DNA of 64,000 nucleotides from Tachypleus tridentatus. Lineage: Eukaryota; Arthropoda; Merostomata; Xiphosura; Limulidae. The notes below the pieces were generated by a model. That model searched no databases, was not told the DNA's origin, and worked only from the letters and a program-made list of their open reading frames with translations. Below, piece by piece: positions 51,101 to 61,700 of the stretch. Position numbers and translations under genes: made by a program. The DNA is taken from contig NC_134834.1 in the NCBI RefSeq assembly GCF_004210375.1, forward strand, positions 152,553,009 through 152,617,008. Direction: 5' to 3'. Positions within the stretch are counted from its first letter, which is position 1, and each line of letters starts with the position of its first letter.

Positions 51101-53688
51101 TTTGTACAAGACTACAGGCTTCGTATTTTGAGATTACAAACATCTAATTTTAAAAAGTGCTGCATTCAATATACCAGATGACTTGCCAAAACTCTGTATT
51201 TAGGTGTTAATTTAATATCTATTTTTAAATTAAGAAGTTAACTCATAATTCAAACTTTATTTTATTATATATAATCTACAATTTGATACCAAACTTATTG
51301 ACATAAATTCATAAAAGTGTTTCAATAAAATTGATTGCAAGTCAATAAAAATATGGTCTTTGACACATGACCTTGAGAGGAAAGGGTTAGCCAAAACACC
51401 AGTGCAGAGGTTAAATCTTTCTGTAAAACATTTGTTTGGTCTTTTTTTAAAAATCATGGCTATATAAATTCACCATCCATTGAACCTGTGAATATTATTA
51501 ATCTTTTTTTCAAACCTGTTACTGAAATTAAGAAGCTTTTAAAAATCTGCTTGGAGTTGCACGTTATTTGCCTTGTTCGAGGTTTAAATATGTATTTTGA
51601 CAACATTGACACTGATTTGGTACCAATCCCAATGGTAGTTGACTTTTACTTTAAGAACTTTTATTGAACAGTTATGATACTCATTGTAATTTTTGAATAT
51701 TTAATTCATCAGTTTCACTGTTTGGAACTTTTCCAAACTGTCATGTACACGTTAGACTAAAAAAAATTGTACTTAAATTCTATGAATATTTTGTATATCC
51801 TTTTCAAAGAATGTGCATATTTTGTAAGAATTACTGGCCCTAGGGAAAAAAAAGGTACTCACTTTGGTTAGATTTGATTAGTTGGTGACAACTGTTAAAA
51901 ATGGCTATAAAATATGATGGAAAGTCAACTTTAAGTAGGTTACTTTTTACACAGCATGAATGTTAGGACTAAAAAGCCCATTGTCTAAGGGAACATATTT
52001 CACATATGTTTAAAGTTAAGAAGACCAAGACCAGTTTAAATATTTTTTATAAAACCATTAAAGCTTGATTTTAATTTAACTTCACAGTATCAAATGTAAG
52101 GCTAAAATCCTTTGTTAGGTAGTTTTTTGCATAGTTCTCAGGAAATAAATAAAAAAAAAAAGCAGCTTTTGCATGTATTTCTAGGGAAACTACTTAGAAG
52201 TACAAAACTCAGCTGCTAAAACTATATAGACCACTTAAGCTGTAAACAGGCTCTATGTATGTTCATAAGTGCCAACTGATAACTGGTACAAACATTTTCT
52301 ATGGTAGTTTAAACCTTTATGATAATCCACAAATAGATATCTTGAACATCTTACAAAAATGAAAAGCGTTTAACAACTGATGCTATACTATAGATTTCTT
52401 AATGAATTTCTGTAAAGTATGTTAATTTGCACAACTTCATACTCTCTTTAGATTTATAGTATTAACCATTCTAGCATTCCACTTTATTTCCATAGATGAA
52501 TACTTTTACTGAACAGTTTAATAGCTGCTTAGTGATGTGTTAATCATGATCAGTTTCAAGTGTAAGCTCTATAAATAACTTTTGGTTAGTCCCCTTTATA
52601 TAGGGTGTTTGGAAAGTCACTATGATTACAAAACTGCACAGTGACTTTCTGAACACCCTGTATATCTAAACAGTGGTACATGAGGAAGCTTGATTCAGCA
52701 ATAATTACTATTCTCATAACTTGAAAAAGAAACTGTATTATCTTGGATGCATTAAGGCACTTCTTAGTTTGTATTTGTAAATTTAAATTCCTTCAGGCAT
52801 AGCTGCATGACATCAAGCATACTTCTATATCAACAAGAGTTAAACTAATTTCCTGACCTATTGATGTTTTTTTCCTAGTGATGAAAGTTCTGTGGAGAAA
52901 AAAGTCAAATCTGAAATCAATGGTTCAGTATCAGTATCCACCCCACCTGCTCCAGTAAACCCTCCTGCGCCAGCTCCAGTTCCTGTCCCTACTCCTGTAC
53001 CTACTCAGCCGGTTCAGCCTGCTCCTGCACCAATGGCTCCTGATCCATCAGCAGCTTATGGTTACCATCAGGCTTGGCCAGGAGCTTACCCTCAGGTATG
53101 GACAGTACATCAACTTGCACGTAATACCTTTGAAACTTTTTAATGAAATTCCCTGACATTTGAAGAAACTTTGCATGAACCTTGTCATAATTATGTAAAA
53201 TATTTTCATAAGGTGTAACTATGCACTTGTACTGTAAATTATTCTTGCATATTATGTACATCTCTGTATGTGCAATTCTGAAGTTTAAATGAATGGAGGG
53301 TAATTTAGTGGAAATTGTTCCATCCTGTTAATTTGAATATTTATTATTTTTCATATAATGCTTATACAATTATTGACTTTATAAAATCAACACATTTTTA
53401 AAAGTTGTATTATAATAGCACCACTTGTATAAATACAATATTAAGCATGAGATTTTTTTTCTTTCTTTCTTCACACCCCATGAGATATTTTAGATTTATT
53501 TTGCCACTACACTGTAGCAGGTTTAGGAGATAACGAGAGAAAATACTCTAAATTCACTTATTTTTGGAGGTATTAAAAATTAATGTGCTTTAGAAGTGTT
53601 AGATTTATCTTTTTTCTTCTTCTTCTAGAATCCATATAATTACCAACAGCCATGGACAGGATACCATCCATCTTACTATCCTCACTGA
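24006..53688 (+). CDS. PRPF39: PRPF39, pre-mRNA processing factor 39 (15 exons, 5' end uncertain)
   Basis: PRPF39 (Prp39 in yeast) associates with the U1 snRNP and helps early 5' splice-site recognition in the nucleus. Coding exons are 24006-24103, 27975-28117, 28724-28849, 29273-29386, 33827-33993, 39131-39358, 39739-39849, 41129-41292, 42433-42559, 44510-44718, 47769-47828, 48197-48378, 48556-48636, 52879-53095 and 53629-53688. All have GT donors and AG acceptors, and phases agree throughout if three one-base deletions (exons 1, 6 and 8) are allowed for. The product is about 695 residues against 669 in human. HAT (half-a-TPR) repeats fill exons 2-12, with family signatures such as [36 protein letters not shown] and [12 protein letters not shown] Pro-rich then Tyr-rich C terminus (exons 14-15) is also typical. 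The initiator is unsettled: the ATG at 24026 is possible, but the frame is open upstream of it. Confidence 0.95.
24104..27974 (+). other. PRPF39 intron 1 (3.9 kb)
   Basis: AT-rich, CpG-poor intron sequence. I see no exon or recognisable transposon. The open frame 27017-27241 has no splice or family support. Confidence 0.6.
27975..28117 (+). CDS. PRPF39: PRPF39 exon 2
   Basis: Start of the HAT-repeat domain: [20 protein letters not shown] then LLQFVEQE, the first conserved block of the family. Confidence 0.95.
28724..28849 (+). CDS. PRPF39: PRPF39 exon 3
   Basis: 42 codons in phase 0, with [20 protein letters not shown], a typical HAT repeat with its aromatic residues. Confidence 0.96.
29273..29386 (+). 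CDS. PRPF39: PRPF39 exon 4
   Basis: 38 codons with [17 protein letters not shown]. The donor needed for phase is AAA|GTGTTA, a weaker than usual match. Confidence 0.92.
29387..33826 (+). other. PRPF39 intron 4 (4.4 kb)
   Basis: Mostly featureless AT-rich intron. Minus-strand coding-like fragments at 30346-30892 may be a decayed transposon. A TTTAACCCTCTC motif at about 29620 recurs at about 34089 and, reversed, near 47346. Confidence 0.5.
30346..30892 (-). pseudogene. Coding-like fragments, possible decayed transposon
   Basis: Two adjacent minus-strand open segments (30892-30659 and 30564-30346) have normal amino acid composition, with many Lys, Asn and Cys ([33 protein letters not shown]), unlike the surrounding intron. 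I could not match a family. They lack an intact frame together. Confidence 0.25.
33827..33993 (+). CDS. PRPF39: PRPF39 exon 5
   Basis: Encodes [20 protein letters not shown], then [20 protein letters not shown] and [11 protein letters not shown]. Strong donor GTAAGTG. Confidence 0.97.
34560..37340 (+). mobile_element. DIRS-like retrotransposon, heavily decayed, in PRPF39 intron 5
   Basis: Plus-strand frames give a reverse transcriptase ([14 protein letters not shown], then [20 protein letters not shown], against the usual pattern VYQF.ALPFGL..AP..F) at 34600-34850. RNase H-like sequence follows at 35200-35530: [16 protein letters not shown], then a degraded HVP.VFN.V.DCLS, which is the layout of DIRS1/tyrosine-recombinase elements. 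Downstream, 35.6-37.3 kb is more degraded and would hold the recombinase and gag or terminal parts; I could not identify them firmly. Many stops and frameshifts are present and no YADD-like box remains. It sits in the sense orientation in the intron. Confidence 0.7.
37803..37960. repeat. Interspersed repeat shared with 47164-47290
   Basis: The 30 bases from 37803 are identical to those from 47164, and both are followed by similar sequence (GGACAAAT/AGACAAAT and so on). They are two members of an unclassified family within the same gene. Confidence 0.55.
39131..39358 (+). CDS. PRPF39: PRPF39 exon 6, with a frame break
   Basis: Reads [20 protein letters not shown], then an acidic stretch. Near 39277-39282 (GAGTCGG) the frame must shift by one to give [20 protein letters not shown], which resembles the family and fits phase 0 with exon 7. 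The length of 228 bases is one short of that expected. Left uncorrected, the frame stops at 39329. Confidence 0.9.
39739..39849 (+). CDS. PRPF39: PRPF39 exon 7
   Basis: 37 codons: [20 protein letters not shown] then NFEEG, matching the conserved segment before the second HAT block. Confidence 0.96.
40075..40615. repeat. Degenerate tandem repeat, about 50 bp units
   Basis: Diverged copies of a phrase like GTAATCTAAATCTnTTAGAT with variable spacers occur at about 40120, 40325, 40375, 40420, 40470 and 40520, inside PRPF39 intron 7. Units are old and uneven. Confidence 0.55.
41129..41292 (+). CDS. PRPF39: PRPF39 exon 8, with a frame break
   Basis: The family sequence after exon 7 is a conserved [11 protein letters not shown]-like stretch. 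Here ATTAAAGGCC lacks one A compared with what the frame needs, so an uncorrected reading stops after seven codons. After correction it gives [20 protein letters not shown] and [20 protein letters not shown]. The length of 164 is one short of 165. Confidence 0.92.
42433..42559 (+). CDS. PRPF39: PRPF39 exon 9
   Basis: Reads [20 protein letters not shown], then [20 protein letters not shown]. Donor TATG|GTGAGA. Confidence 0.97.
42565..42835. repeat. Possible decayed DNA-transposon fragment
   Basis: It starts with GAGGGTGTTCAGAAAGAAAG, similar to the arms of the hairpin element at 52.6 kb and to mariner-like ends. The following 250 bases have an open frame (42647-42871) of no known family and end in a (GT)n tract. 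Confidence 0.35.
42842..42863. repeat. (GT)n microsatellite
   Basis: About 11 GT units in PRPF39 intron 9. Confidence 0.9.
44510..44718 (+). CDS. PRPF39: PRPF39 exon 10
   Basis: Reads [20 protein letters not shown] and [20 protein letters not shown], two HAT helices, ending in ARFCYK. Confidence 0.97.
44719..47768 (+). other. PRPF39 intron 10 (3.0 kb)
   Basis: AT-rich intron with A-runs near 46065-46081 and 46629-46645 and one copy of the repeat shared with 37.8 kb (47164-47290). No exon is seen. Confidence 0.6.
47769..47828 (+). CDS. PRPF39: PRPF39 exon 11
   Basis: A 20-codon exon: [20 protein letters not shown], in phase 0 on both sides. Confidence 0.96.
48197..48378 (+). CDS. PRPF39: PRPF39 exon 12
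   Basis: Contains [20 protein letters not shown] and [16 protein letters not shown], the most conserved C-terminal HAT block of the family. Confidence 0.97.
48556..48636 (+). CDS. PRPF39: PRPF39 exon 13
   Basis: Reads [20 protein letters not shown] then KRPAET, in phase with exons 12 and 14. Confidence 0.96.
49104..51220. repeat. PRPF39 intron 13 segment duplicated at 1-2133
   Basis: This is the partner of the copy at the left window edge. The match ends at 51220 only because the other copy runs into the N gap. Confidence 0.95.
52598..52665. mobile_element. Short hairpin, MITE-like
   Basis: Arms of about 24-26 bases (ATATAGGGTGTTTGGAAAGT... and ...ACTTTCTGAACACCCTGTAT) are inverted repeats around an 18-base loop. 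The arms look like the ends of a mariner-like transposon, so this may be a minimal deletion derivative. Confidence 0.65.
52879..53095 (+). CDS. PRPF39: PRPF39 exon 14
   Basis: A charged start ([16 protein letters not shown]), then a Pro-rich run ([20 protein letters not shown]), then [15 protein letters not shown]. It is a disordered linker as in other family members. Confidence 0.95.
53629..53688 (+). CDS. PRPF39: PRPF39 exon 15 (terminal)
   Basis: Reads [19 protein letters not shown] and stop, the Tyr/Pro-rich end typical of PRPF39. Acceptor TTCTTCTTCTAG. Confidence 0.95.
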   Translation, partial: NPYNYQQPWTGYHPSYYPH

Positions 53689-53896
53689 GTTTTTGTGTCT
53701 GAGCTTAACCATTTAGATAAAAGTTTGCATTTGTTTTATATTAGTGATTTTTGTTTTTCCTGAGAAATTTGTCTGATTGGTACATCCAATGCACAGCTGT
53801 CCCATGAGAAGTGTGACCTTTTTCTAAAATCTGCATAGTCAGTTCTTTATTAAGTGTACTGGTAACTGTATAAAACATCCAGAGGAAAATTTATTT

Positions 53897-53916
53897 AATA
53901 AAGATTTAAAAATAAA
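53897..53916 (+). terminator. PRPF39 polyadenylation signals
   Basis: AATAAA at 53897-53902 and again at 53911-53916, about 210 bases after the stop codon. Confidence 0.75.
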
Positions 53917-55112
53917 AAATTAAGATTTGAAGTTACTGTTCTAAAGACATACACAATATTTTTCCCTCAGTCAAGAACGTTTCAGGAAACAAAAAACAGA
54001 TATTGAGCTTAATATTTTGAAAGCAATAGCACACTGCTACTGAAAAATTCATTGTTTAAAAGTTAGCTACCACTTATATTGATTATATATAAATTTTTGT
54101 GTAATGCTTTTTTTAAAATATCACAACTATTCTCAATTAATGTAACAATTATTTTAATTATTTAATAGAAGCTAAAAATAGGCTATTTTTCTCTATTATA
54201 CCCACAAGCTGAAATTTATGCACACCCTTACACAAATGTTATGGTTTAAATGCCACTAAAATGTACTATTTGTATTCATCATGGAAAAATCAAGAGGAAG
54301 ATGGAGAACAACCTCTACAGGTTACATGATTTTTAAATTATTTTGTCCTGTGGGTCAGAGGGTAATAAATCAAATGAGTTCAAGTTGCAGGCTCTATCCA
54401 AATTTAATGAGAGCCTTCTTCCATTAGAAATAACTGATGTGAAAACTCCAAAGAAGATTAATCTTATTCTGACATTAATGTTTTTAGCCCAAATTGTTTT
54501 GGTAACATTATTTTTATCCAATATTTAGTAAATAAGTGTCTCATAGCTGCTGGGTAATATTTGTTTATAAATATCAAAAGATGGAATCTTGTTATAATGA
54601 TTATAGTTCTACAAACACTCTAAATCAGAAACTTCTTGCTTATCCTAAATACAATTGATGGTGGAAGGCTGTAGCACTAGCTTTTTAATTTAAATATCAG
54701 CCAAGTAATAAAGCAAACAATGGATGTAGATTTAAATCAAACATGTTTGTTGAAAAACCTGTGCATACTTTTATGCTTCTGTAAACAGTTGTTCCTTTCA
54801 CATATTAATAGAAAAATGTTATTTAGAGGAGCAGGGATAGGTTTGTGAAAAATGTACAGTAGGGAAAAGTATATTGGCTTTTCATCACTCCAAGAGCTAA
54901 CTCTAAATCAATGCTCAATTTATCATAGAGGCATACAAGTAACATAAACTTTACTCTTTACAAACAGAAAACTCTTGCTACCTATACTGTCACATATCTG
55001 TGAATGGTGGGTAAGAGCAAGGTAGCCACACAATTGTAGATTATCCTTTCTATAATTTCATCTGCAATAAACATAGTAGAATTTATGTACGTGCTTCACG
55101 ATGTTGCAATGA
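53917..55112. other. Region between convergent PRPF39 and GOLGA5 3' ends
   Basis: About 1.2 kb that must hold the GOLGA5 3' UTR on the minus strand. I did not find a convincing AATAAA for it close to the stop codon. The open frame at 54343-54528 has no support as a gene. Confidence 0.5.
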
Positions 55113-55202
55113 TCATAGTGTCTTGTTCGGGTGATAGTTTGGGCTGTGAATTTCTGGTTGGTAAGTACACAGAACTACCATCACCCAGAAATGAAGCAAG
55201 AC
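55113..55202 (-). CDS. GOLGA5: GOLGA5 terminal exon (membrane anchor)
   Basis: Reads VLLHFWVMVVLCTYQPEIHS then PNYHPNKTL and stop. With the previous exon it forms the transmembrane helix and short lumenal tail, as in animal golgin-84. Confidence 0.94.
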   Translation of the reverse strand, partial: VLLHFWVMVVLCTYQPEIHSPNYHPNKTL

Positions 55203-58200
55203 CTGTAAAAAGGTAGAGGTATTATATTCAATAATAATAATAAAAAAAAAAAGTACAAAATACATATTATTTGGGGTGGAGGAGAGGTTACATAAATACG
55301 AACCATGTTTGTAAAAAAACGACCACTATCAAATTACTTAGACCAGTTATTACAATGTGAAAACTATTTCCAACCTTGAGCGATAAGATTATATAATTAA
55401 TTATACTTGTCACAACATCCCAGCTATCCTCAAAAGCTAGGGATTGAGAGAAATCCCACCATCTGCAATGAGTATATAATGGTTAAAATACTATTATTAT
55501 ACACATTTCTAATTCTTCAAAATCCACAAGGGATTAGATTAAGAATGTAGTGTTAAATATATGCTTGACTTAAGATATTATGACAAGTATAATTGATTAA
55601 AATAAGGTTCTGCCTGTAAAAGGCATTCATGCTATTACAATATCAGTGTTGTGTAGTCTGTGCTAATGATGTAAGGACAAGGTGGTAACAAAAAGTTACA
55701 AACCAACAACCCACAGAATGATAGTGTGATTTCAGAAACTTACCATGTAAAATATCATAAAAACTCTTGCCATAGGATAGCGTCGGAGAAAGACACCCAG
55801 TCGAATACTGAAAATAACAACACTATATGGTTGTATTGTTCATCATTAAACAAAATGTTCTCTATAAAGTAAAGCTGTAGAGGGTTTTGTCTTTAGCTCC
55901 TCCTAGAGTAAGCCAAATTAGAATCTTGCAGTTTTATTTCTGGTGAAAGAAGTTATTTGTATACAGTCCAAGTTTATGTCAAGTGTGACATGTATACTTC
56001 AAAATATCCTTGCACTGCTTAAGTCTACATTAATCAATAATTAAAATTAGGTAATTGTAGTGTTTTTATTACTAAGCTAGTAAACATGATTATGGATAAA
56101 TTATTACTACAACTTTGTCATAAGATTAGTAAGTAGTGGATCTATGAATTTTAAAGACTTGTTTTAACAAGCTACTATAAGGAAAAGTAAGGTCTAAAAT
56201 GAAAGTATACATGTATAATACAACACTGAACTTAGTCTTGCATTAAAATTAACAAATTGGAAAAAAGTAGTTTCATCAGAAAAGTATAAACACACCTAAA
56301 AGAATCAACTACTCCATAAACTTTTTTCACACGGCGTGTCATTGTTCCATCATATGGACTTTCTGCAAAGAACCCAGACACTCGAGACTTCGCAGCTAGG
56401 TTAAACAGAGAAAGAATACTGTTTCAAACTGAAAGGAAAGGTAATTTTATGTAATAGTTTCACTAAAATCTTAACAAGATAAAGCATGTAGAAAATTTAT
56501 TTTAAAAGCTAATTACTGTTGTGATACAGGAAAAGAGAACAGGGATTTGAAACTCCACTTCTATGTCAAAACAACTTTTTACTCCTTCAATAAACATTAA
56601 GTTAACCAACTACCCTCTCAACAACTACTTCCATTGATAAAACCGTTTGGTTCCACAATGCTCTCTGTATTGATTTAAATTACTTCTCATATTCTGGTCA
56701 ATCATAACCTAAGAAAAGCACTACGAAAATTAAAATCTATGATGGTGGGAGCAATCTAGTGCATAAGAAAGTTTTAATTTTATGGGCCCTTCCATCTGTA
56801 GTATACTACTACAAAAGATAAAATCATAAATTATGTAATTAAAGCTTCTCTTTACTAATAGTTTGTACTTTGTAAAGGTAAGTTAGACATTCAAAATACA
56901 TACTGGATGTTCAAGGTGTATTCTTAATTTAAAAAAAAAAGCTTATAAAAATGTAACCATTTTGGTTATGCTTGCTTAAGAACAAGCAGCATATTAAACT
57001 TTATAGTGTTTGGTTTGAATAATCTATAAAGGGAGTATTTCATTATTAATTTTACTGCACAGCTAGCTGAACTCCTAGAGCCTGATTACTAACACACAAT
57101 AATATAGAACTAAAATAAATCACTGCTTAACAATGTCAGGAATTGGTATGCCATTGCGATCGTAATACTTCCAAACATGGTCTACTCTGTGACATATTTA
57201 AGATATTTTATAAGGAATTTTACAGTGGCCACCAAAACAAAGCCACATCAACATTTACAAGACACAACTTACACTGAAGATTATTGTCATCCGAGTGACC
57301 AAGCCCTACCACTGTTGTGGGTCCTCGTGGTGTGAGAAACTGAGAGTCTTTCATCTGTTGCTGTAATGAAGAATTGTAATTTTGTTAAAGGGTCAGTCTG
57401 GTTCATCAACACCACTAAAATTAAATTATTAGAAAGATATTACCAAGCACTAAATCCTAATTCAAGTCAAAATTTGTGTTAACCTTTTTTTTTCTTTACA
57501 AATAAAGAATATTTGTTTGAGAAGAGTAACTGAAAATACAGCAAATGACTTTAACTAATATTCAACATCAATTGATTCCAGTATGTTAAATAACAGAATG
57601 AAAGTAACAAATTCAATTAAGCTGATGTTAATTATACTGGAGTAGTTGAAGATTTATTTTTCATCATTGTTTTCAAAACTATCCAGTACTTAATTATACT
57701 AATTAAGGGTTGTTAAAGCAGGGTTCATAAATCTCAGAAGTTCTGTATAAATGCTAGTTATGGAGAGATCTTTTGAGAACACAATTTGATATATAATTTA
57801 AAATGTATAGCTCAGTTTTGTTTGCTGGTTTTTTTTCATAAGGTTTATAGAGTTAATGTTGTCTGGGAAGAGATTGCTATTAAATTAGACTTAGAGCTAT
57901 AATGACTATTCACACCAAAAGTTCATTAGAGTTACAAATCTGTTATCATTATTCACAAGTGTGAAAATATTCACAATATACAAGAACATAGCTATAAGAT
58001 TAACCTAAAAAACATCTTCCATCTTGCAGTCCCACACAACCCACCTCCAAGCGTTCCAGTTGTAGGACAAGAGAATGCTTTTCAGTGCTCAAAGCTTCTA
58101 CTAACGTTTGTTTTTGGATTAAGTTCTCGGTTAATGTACGTAGACGTGACTCCAGTTCTGTCTGAGTGTGTGTATTGAGAGCCCTGGCTGTCAGCTATGT

Positions 58201-58677
58201 GAAACACATACAAATATAATCAGAAACAGTCACCACACAAAAATATTTTCACTGAAATGCTAGATTTTTACAAAGGATTTCTGGGTTGCGAAGATGATCT
58301 GTTTTGATAATATTTATAAGATGATGGATTAACCCTTACTGAAGGCAAGCATAAATGCAACATATTCTTGATGATCTTATCTTTATAGTAACACAGGAAG
58401 AAGATATTTCAACTACAATACATATATCACAATAAGATTACTGATATATTTTGTCAGAATATTTTTCCTATAAAGCAACTGTACAGCATTGAAGGTTAGT
58501 GTAGAATGAAATTACAAACCTGCTTCCTTAGTTTATCAATTTCTAGCTCCCTGTCATAAATTTTGCCTTGCAGGGTGGTTTTGGTGTGGGTTAGGTCTTC
58601 GCTGAGGTATTTTAATTCCTACAGCAACCAAAAAAAAATTCACAAAATTGCATTATTATAATCTTTTTCTCTCTCTG

Positions 58678-58716
<39 letters not shown>

Positions 58717-61700
58717 TAGCTGGTGCACTTGTTCCCTGAATGGAAGTTGTTTAAATTTATGATAAATGAAAGGTCATCTTAGGAAAAAAAAGATTGCTTC
58801 ATTTACACATAACAATAAAAAATGCTTATAAAAACTACAAAACACAAAATGTGAAGCTGAAAATTTGTATGTATCTTGATATGGAGAACCAACCTTCATG
58901 CCAAATTTGGTTAAAATCCACCAACAGGAAGTGAGGTATTACTAAGCATGCATAAACACCCATCCTACACTCTATAAAATAGTTACATGTAAATACAACA
59001 GACAATGAAGAGTAGCATTATGTACATATATATAACATTGCTCGTTGAGAGAGGAGGCAATACTTCTAAATTTCAACCTTTCACACTGATATTTTGTGAC
59101 AGATCTCAACCACCATCAGCATCCATTCTTCGTCTTCCTCCCAAGGATGTCAGAAGGGGTGTTACACTTGACCCTCTTATGTCATTCCATAGGGGACCAC
59201 TCTCCACTTTTAATAGATCTAGTTTTTCAACAATTACAACCAAATTTGTTATGCACCTGAAAGTGTTATGGGGCATGGAGGTGACTTCTTTGTTAGTTCA
59301 TTAAATGTGGAAAAGCTGGTGTCAGTTGAGTAAAAATATTTGTATGTACTGTTTACTGAAAGTTCTGATAATAATTTCATGTTTATATTTATTTTACCAT
59401 CATCTGTTAAAATCTAAGTTATCTACAAAACAACACATTTGGAAACAATTCAGTAAATATCATTATTCAGATAACAATAAAGTCAGTTACATGAATTTTA
59501 ACTCTGAGAATATTTTGAAGGTTATAAGTTTTGGATATCCTACACTGTTTTCTTACTTGTTATTATGATTATTAATCACTTTCTTCAGGGTTCAAGCCAC
59601 AAGACTACACTGTAGTACTATATTCTAAACAATGATATCACAAGGTACAGAAGTTATTGCTACTACAAGTAACTAATAAATATGAACACATCAAGAACAA
59701 CAAGACAGTTACAAATAGACAGTTAACTAAATTCTAATAACTTAAAAGGGAAAGTAGTAAAGAACATAATATGTAAACCAAACTATACCTGTTACATCTA
59801 GTGTTAGTGAGGCTATCTGACCAACAGCAGGACTTGTAAGGCCAGCTGTGATACAATTGAATGAGCAACAACAGTTACAGTGTACACTAAGTTAAGATTG
59901 GTAAATTTTAATTATTATCCAAGTAATTTACAAATTAGTATTATGGTAAAAACTACAACAGTACATAATTAATGATTTCCAGCCTTGATCTTAGTTTTTG
60001 CAAGAGCAACTGACACCATTAAGTTTTAAAAAATTCTGTTTGCTCTTTCTCATCAAATTACTTGCAAAATAAAACTATACCAGAAAATCCATATTTACAA
60101 TGTTGTTTTGATGTACATTTTGTTAGCATGTGTTCTACACAGAGTATTATACAAAATATTCAAACAGCTTATCATAATTTAGACTTTTCCCCACACTTTT
60201 AACTGGTATCTGGGGAATAGAAATATTTGAACTTCCCAAATGTGTACATAAAACTTGTCAACACATCTATTTACGTTAGTTTTACTTTAATGATATACAT
60301 CCCATTACATTGCAAAATTTCTTTCAACAAAGGGGGCAAGCACATTTTGATAAGACCTGTGATTGTATTTTGCTAATAAGCATGTATAAAACTTTCAAAT
60401 CAATCATTATGGCTGTGCTACATAATGGAATCAACAATAATCATACTTTTTTGTTCGACATGTCTGTTTCAGATACATTTTCATTTATGAGTTATGATTT
60501 TTATAAGTGCAAACTCAATAGTGTCCAAAGACAATGAGTCAGAAATGGTTTAACATTATGTTAATATTTGTTTACAAAAAACAGAATTCAAATAGCAGAT
60601 TGGACATTTCATGTACATGTAAAACCAATACTTGTGTATTGAGGAAAGAATTCAAACAGTAAAATACACAATTCAGCTAAATGTCAAATCAATACTTGTG
60701 CACTGATAAAGAATTCAAACAGTAGAATACACAGTTCAGCTCAATGTCAAATCAGTACTTGTATATTGATAAAGAATTCAAACAGTAGAATACACAGTTC
60801 AGCTCAATGTCAAATCAGTACTTGTATATTGATAAAGAATTCAAACAGTAGAATACACAGTTCAGCTCAATGTCAAATCAGTACTTGTATATTGATAAAG
60901 AATTCAAACAGTAGAATACACAGTTCAGCTCAATGTCAAATCAGTACTTGTATATTGATAAATAATTCAAACAGTAGAATACACAGTTCAGCTCAATGTC
61001 AAATCAGTACTTGTATATTGATAAATAATTCAAACAGTAGAATACACACTTCAGCTACATGTAAAATCAATACTTGTGAACTGATGAAATAGTTCAAACA
61101 ACATACTGGCTATTACAATTTACTGAAACTTGTGTAAATGCTCAATTTTCAATAAACAATATATTGTGTATTGTTCCCAGTCTCAAGAATACAGTAAAAT
61201 ATGAAATAATTTATTGTACAGAATAAAATAAGCCCCTAAAGAGAGTGGAAACAATGTAATACACTCAACATGTTTTAACATGTTTACTGCATCATCTTCA
61301 GAAGTTCAATGTCTTGGAATAATCAGATTTATTTATGCCCTTTCAAAAAAATAACAATAATACATAATACATTTTAAACCTACAGTTAGTAATATGGTAG
61401 AAAAAATGAATAATAAAATATACACATTTACCTTTTAAAACCTTTATTATTCATTTAGGGGTTATGCATTCAGTGAAAAAAATTTTTAAACTTAAAATGA
61501 AAATCACCTTGAACTCAAATTATTCAGATTCTGAGTACAAACTACTAGAAGCAAATAACATATTTTTAGTAGAAAGATGTAATTAAAATACTATCATTCT
61601 TTTTATACAAAACACAATTTTTTATCTTTAACAAAGTCTTACCAGGTTTTGTGAGAATACCTCAAGAGTTATTATGTGTATTGTTGCATAAATTTTCTTC

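Noticed and set aside
59005-59304. 99-residue plus-strand open frame beside the repeat in the GOLGA5 intron
   Set aside because: No recognisable domain; it neighbours repeat sequence and has no splice or promoter support. It may be transposon-derived.
59789-59845. Extra 57-base GOLGA5 exon (minus strand) with GT-AG borders
   Set aside because: In the phase set by the flanking exons it reads a TAG stop, and the polypyrimidine tract is weak. At most it is a poison cassette.
60766-61092. 108-residue repeat protein on the plus strand
   Set aside because: It is a by-product of the 63-bp minisatellite in an intron; it has no homologue and no start context.
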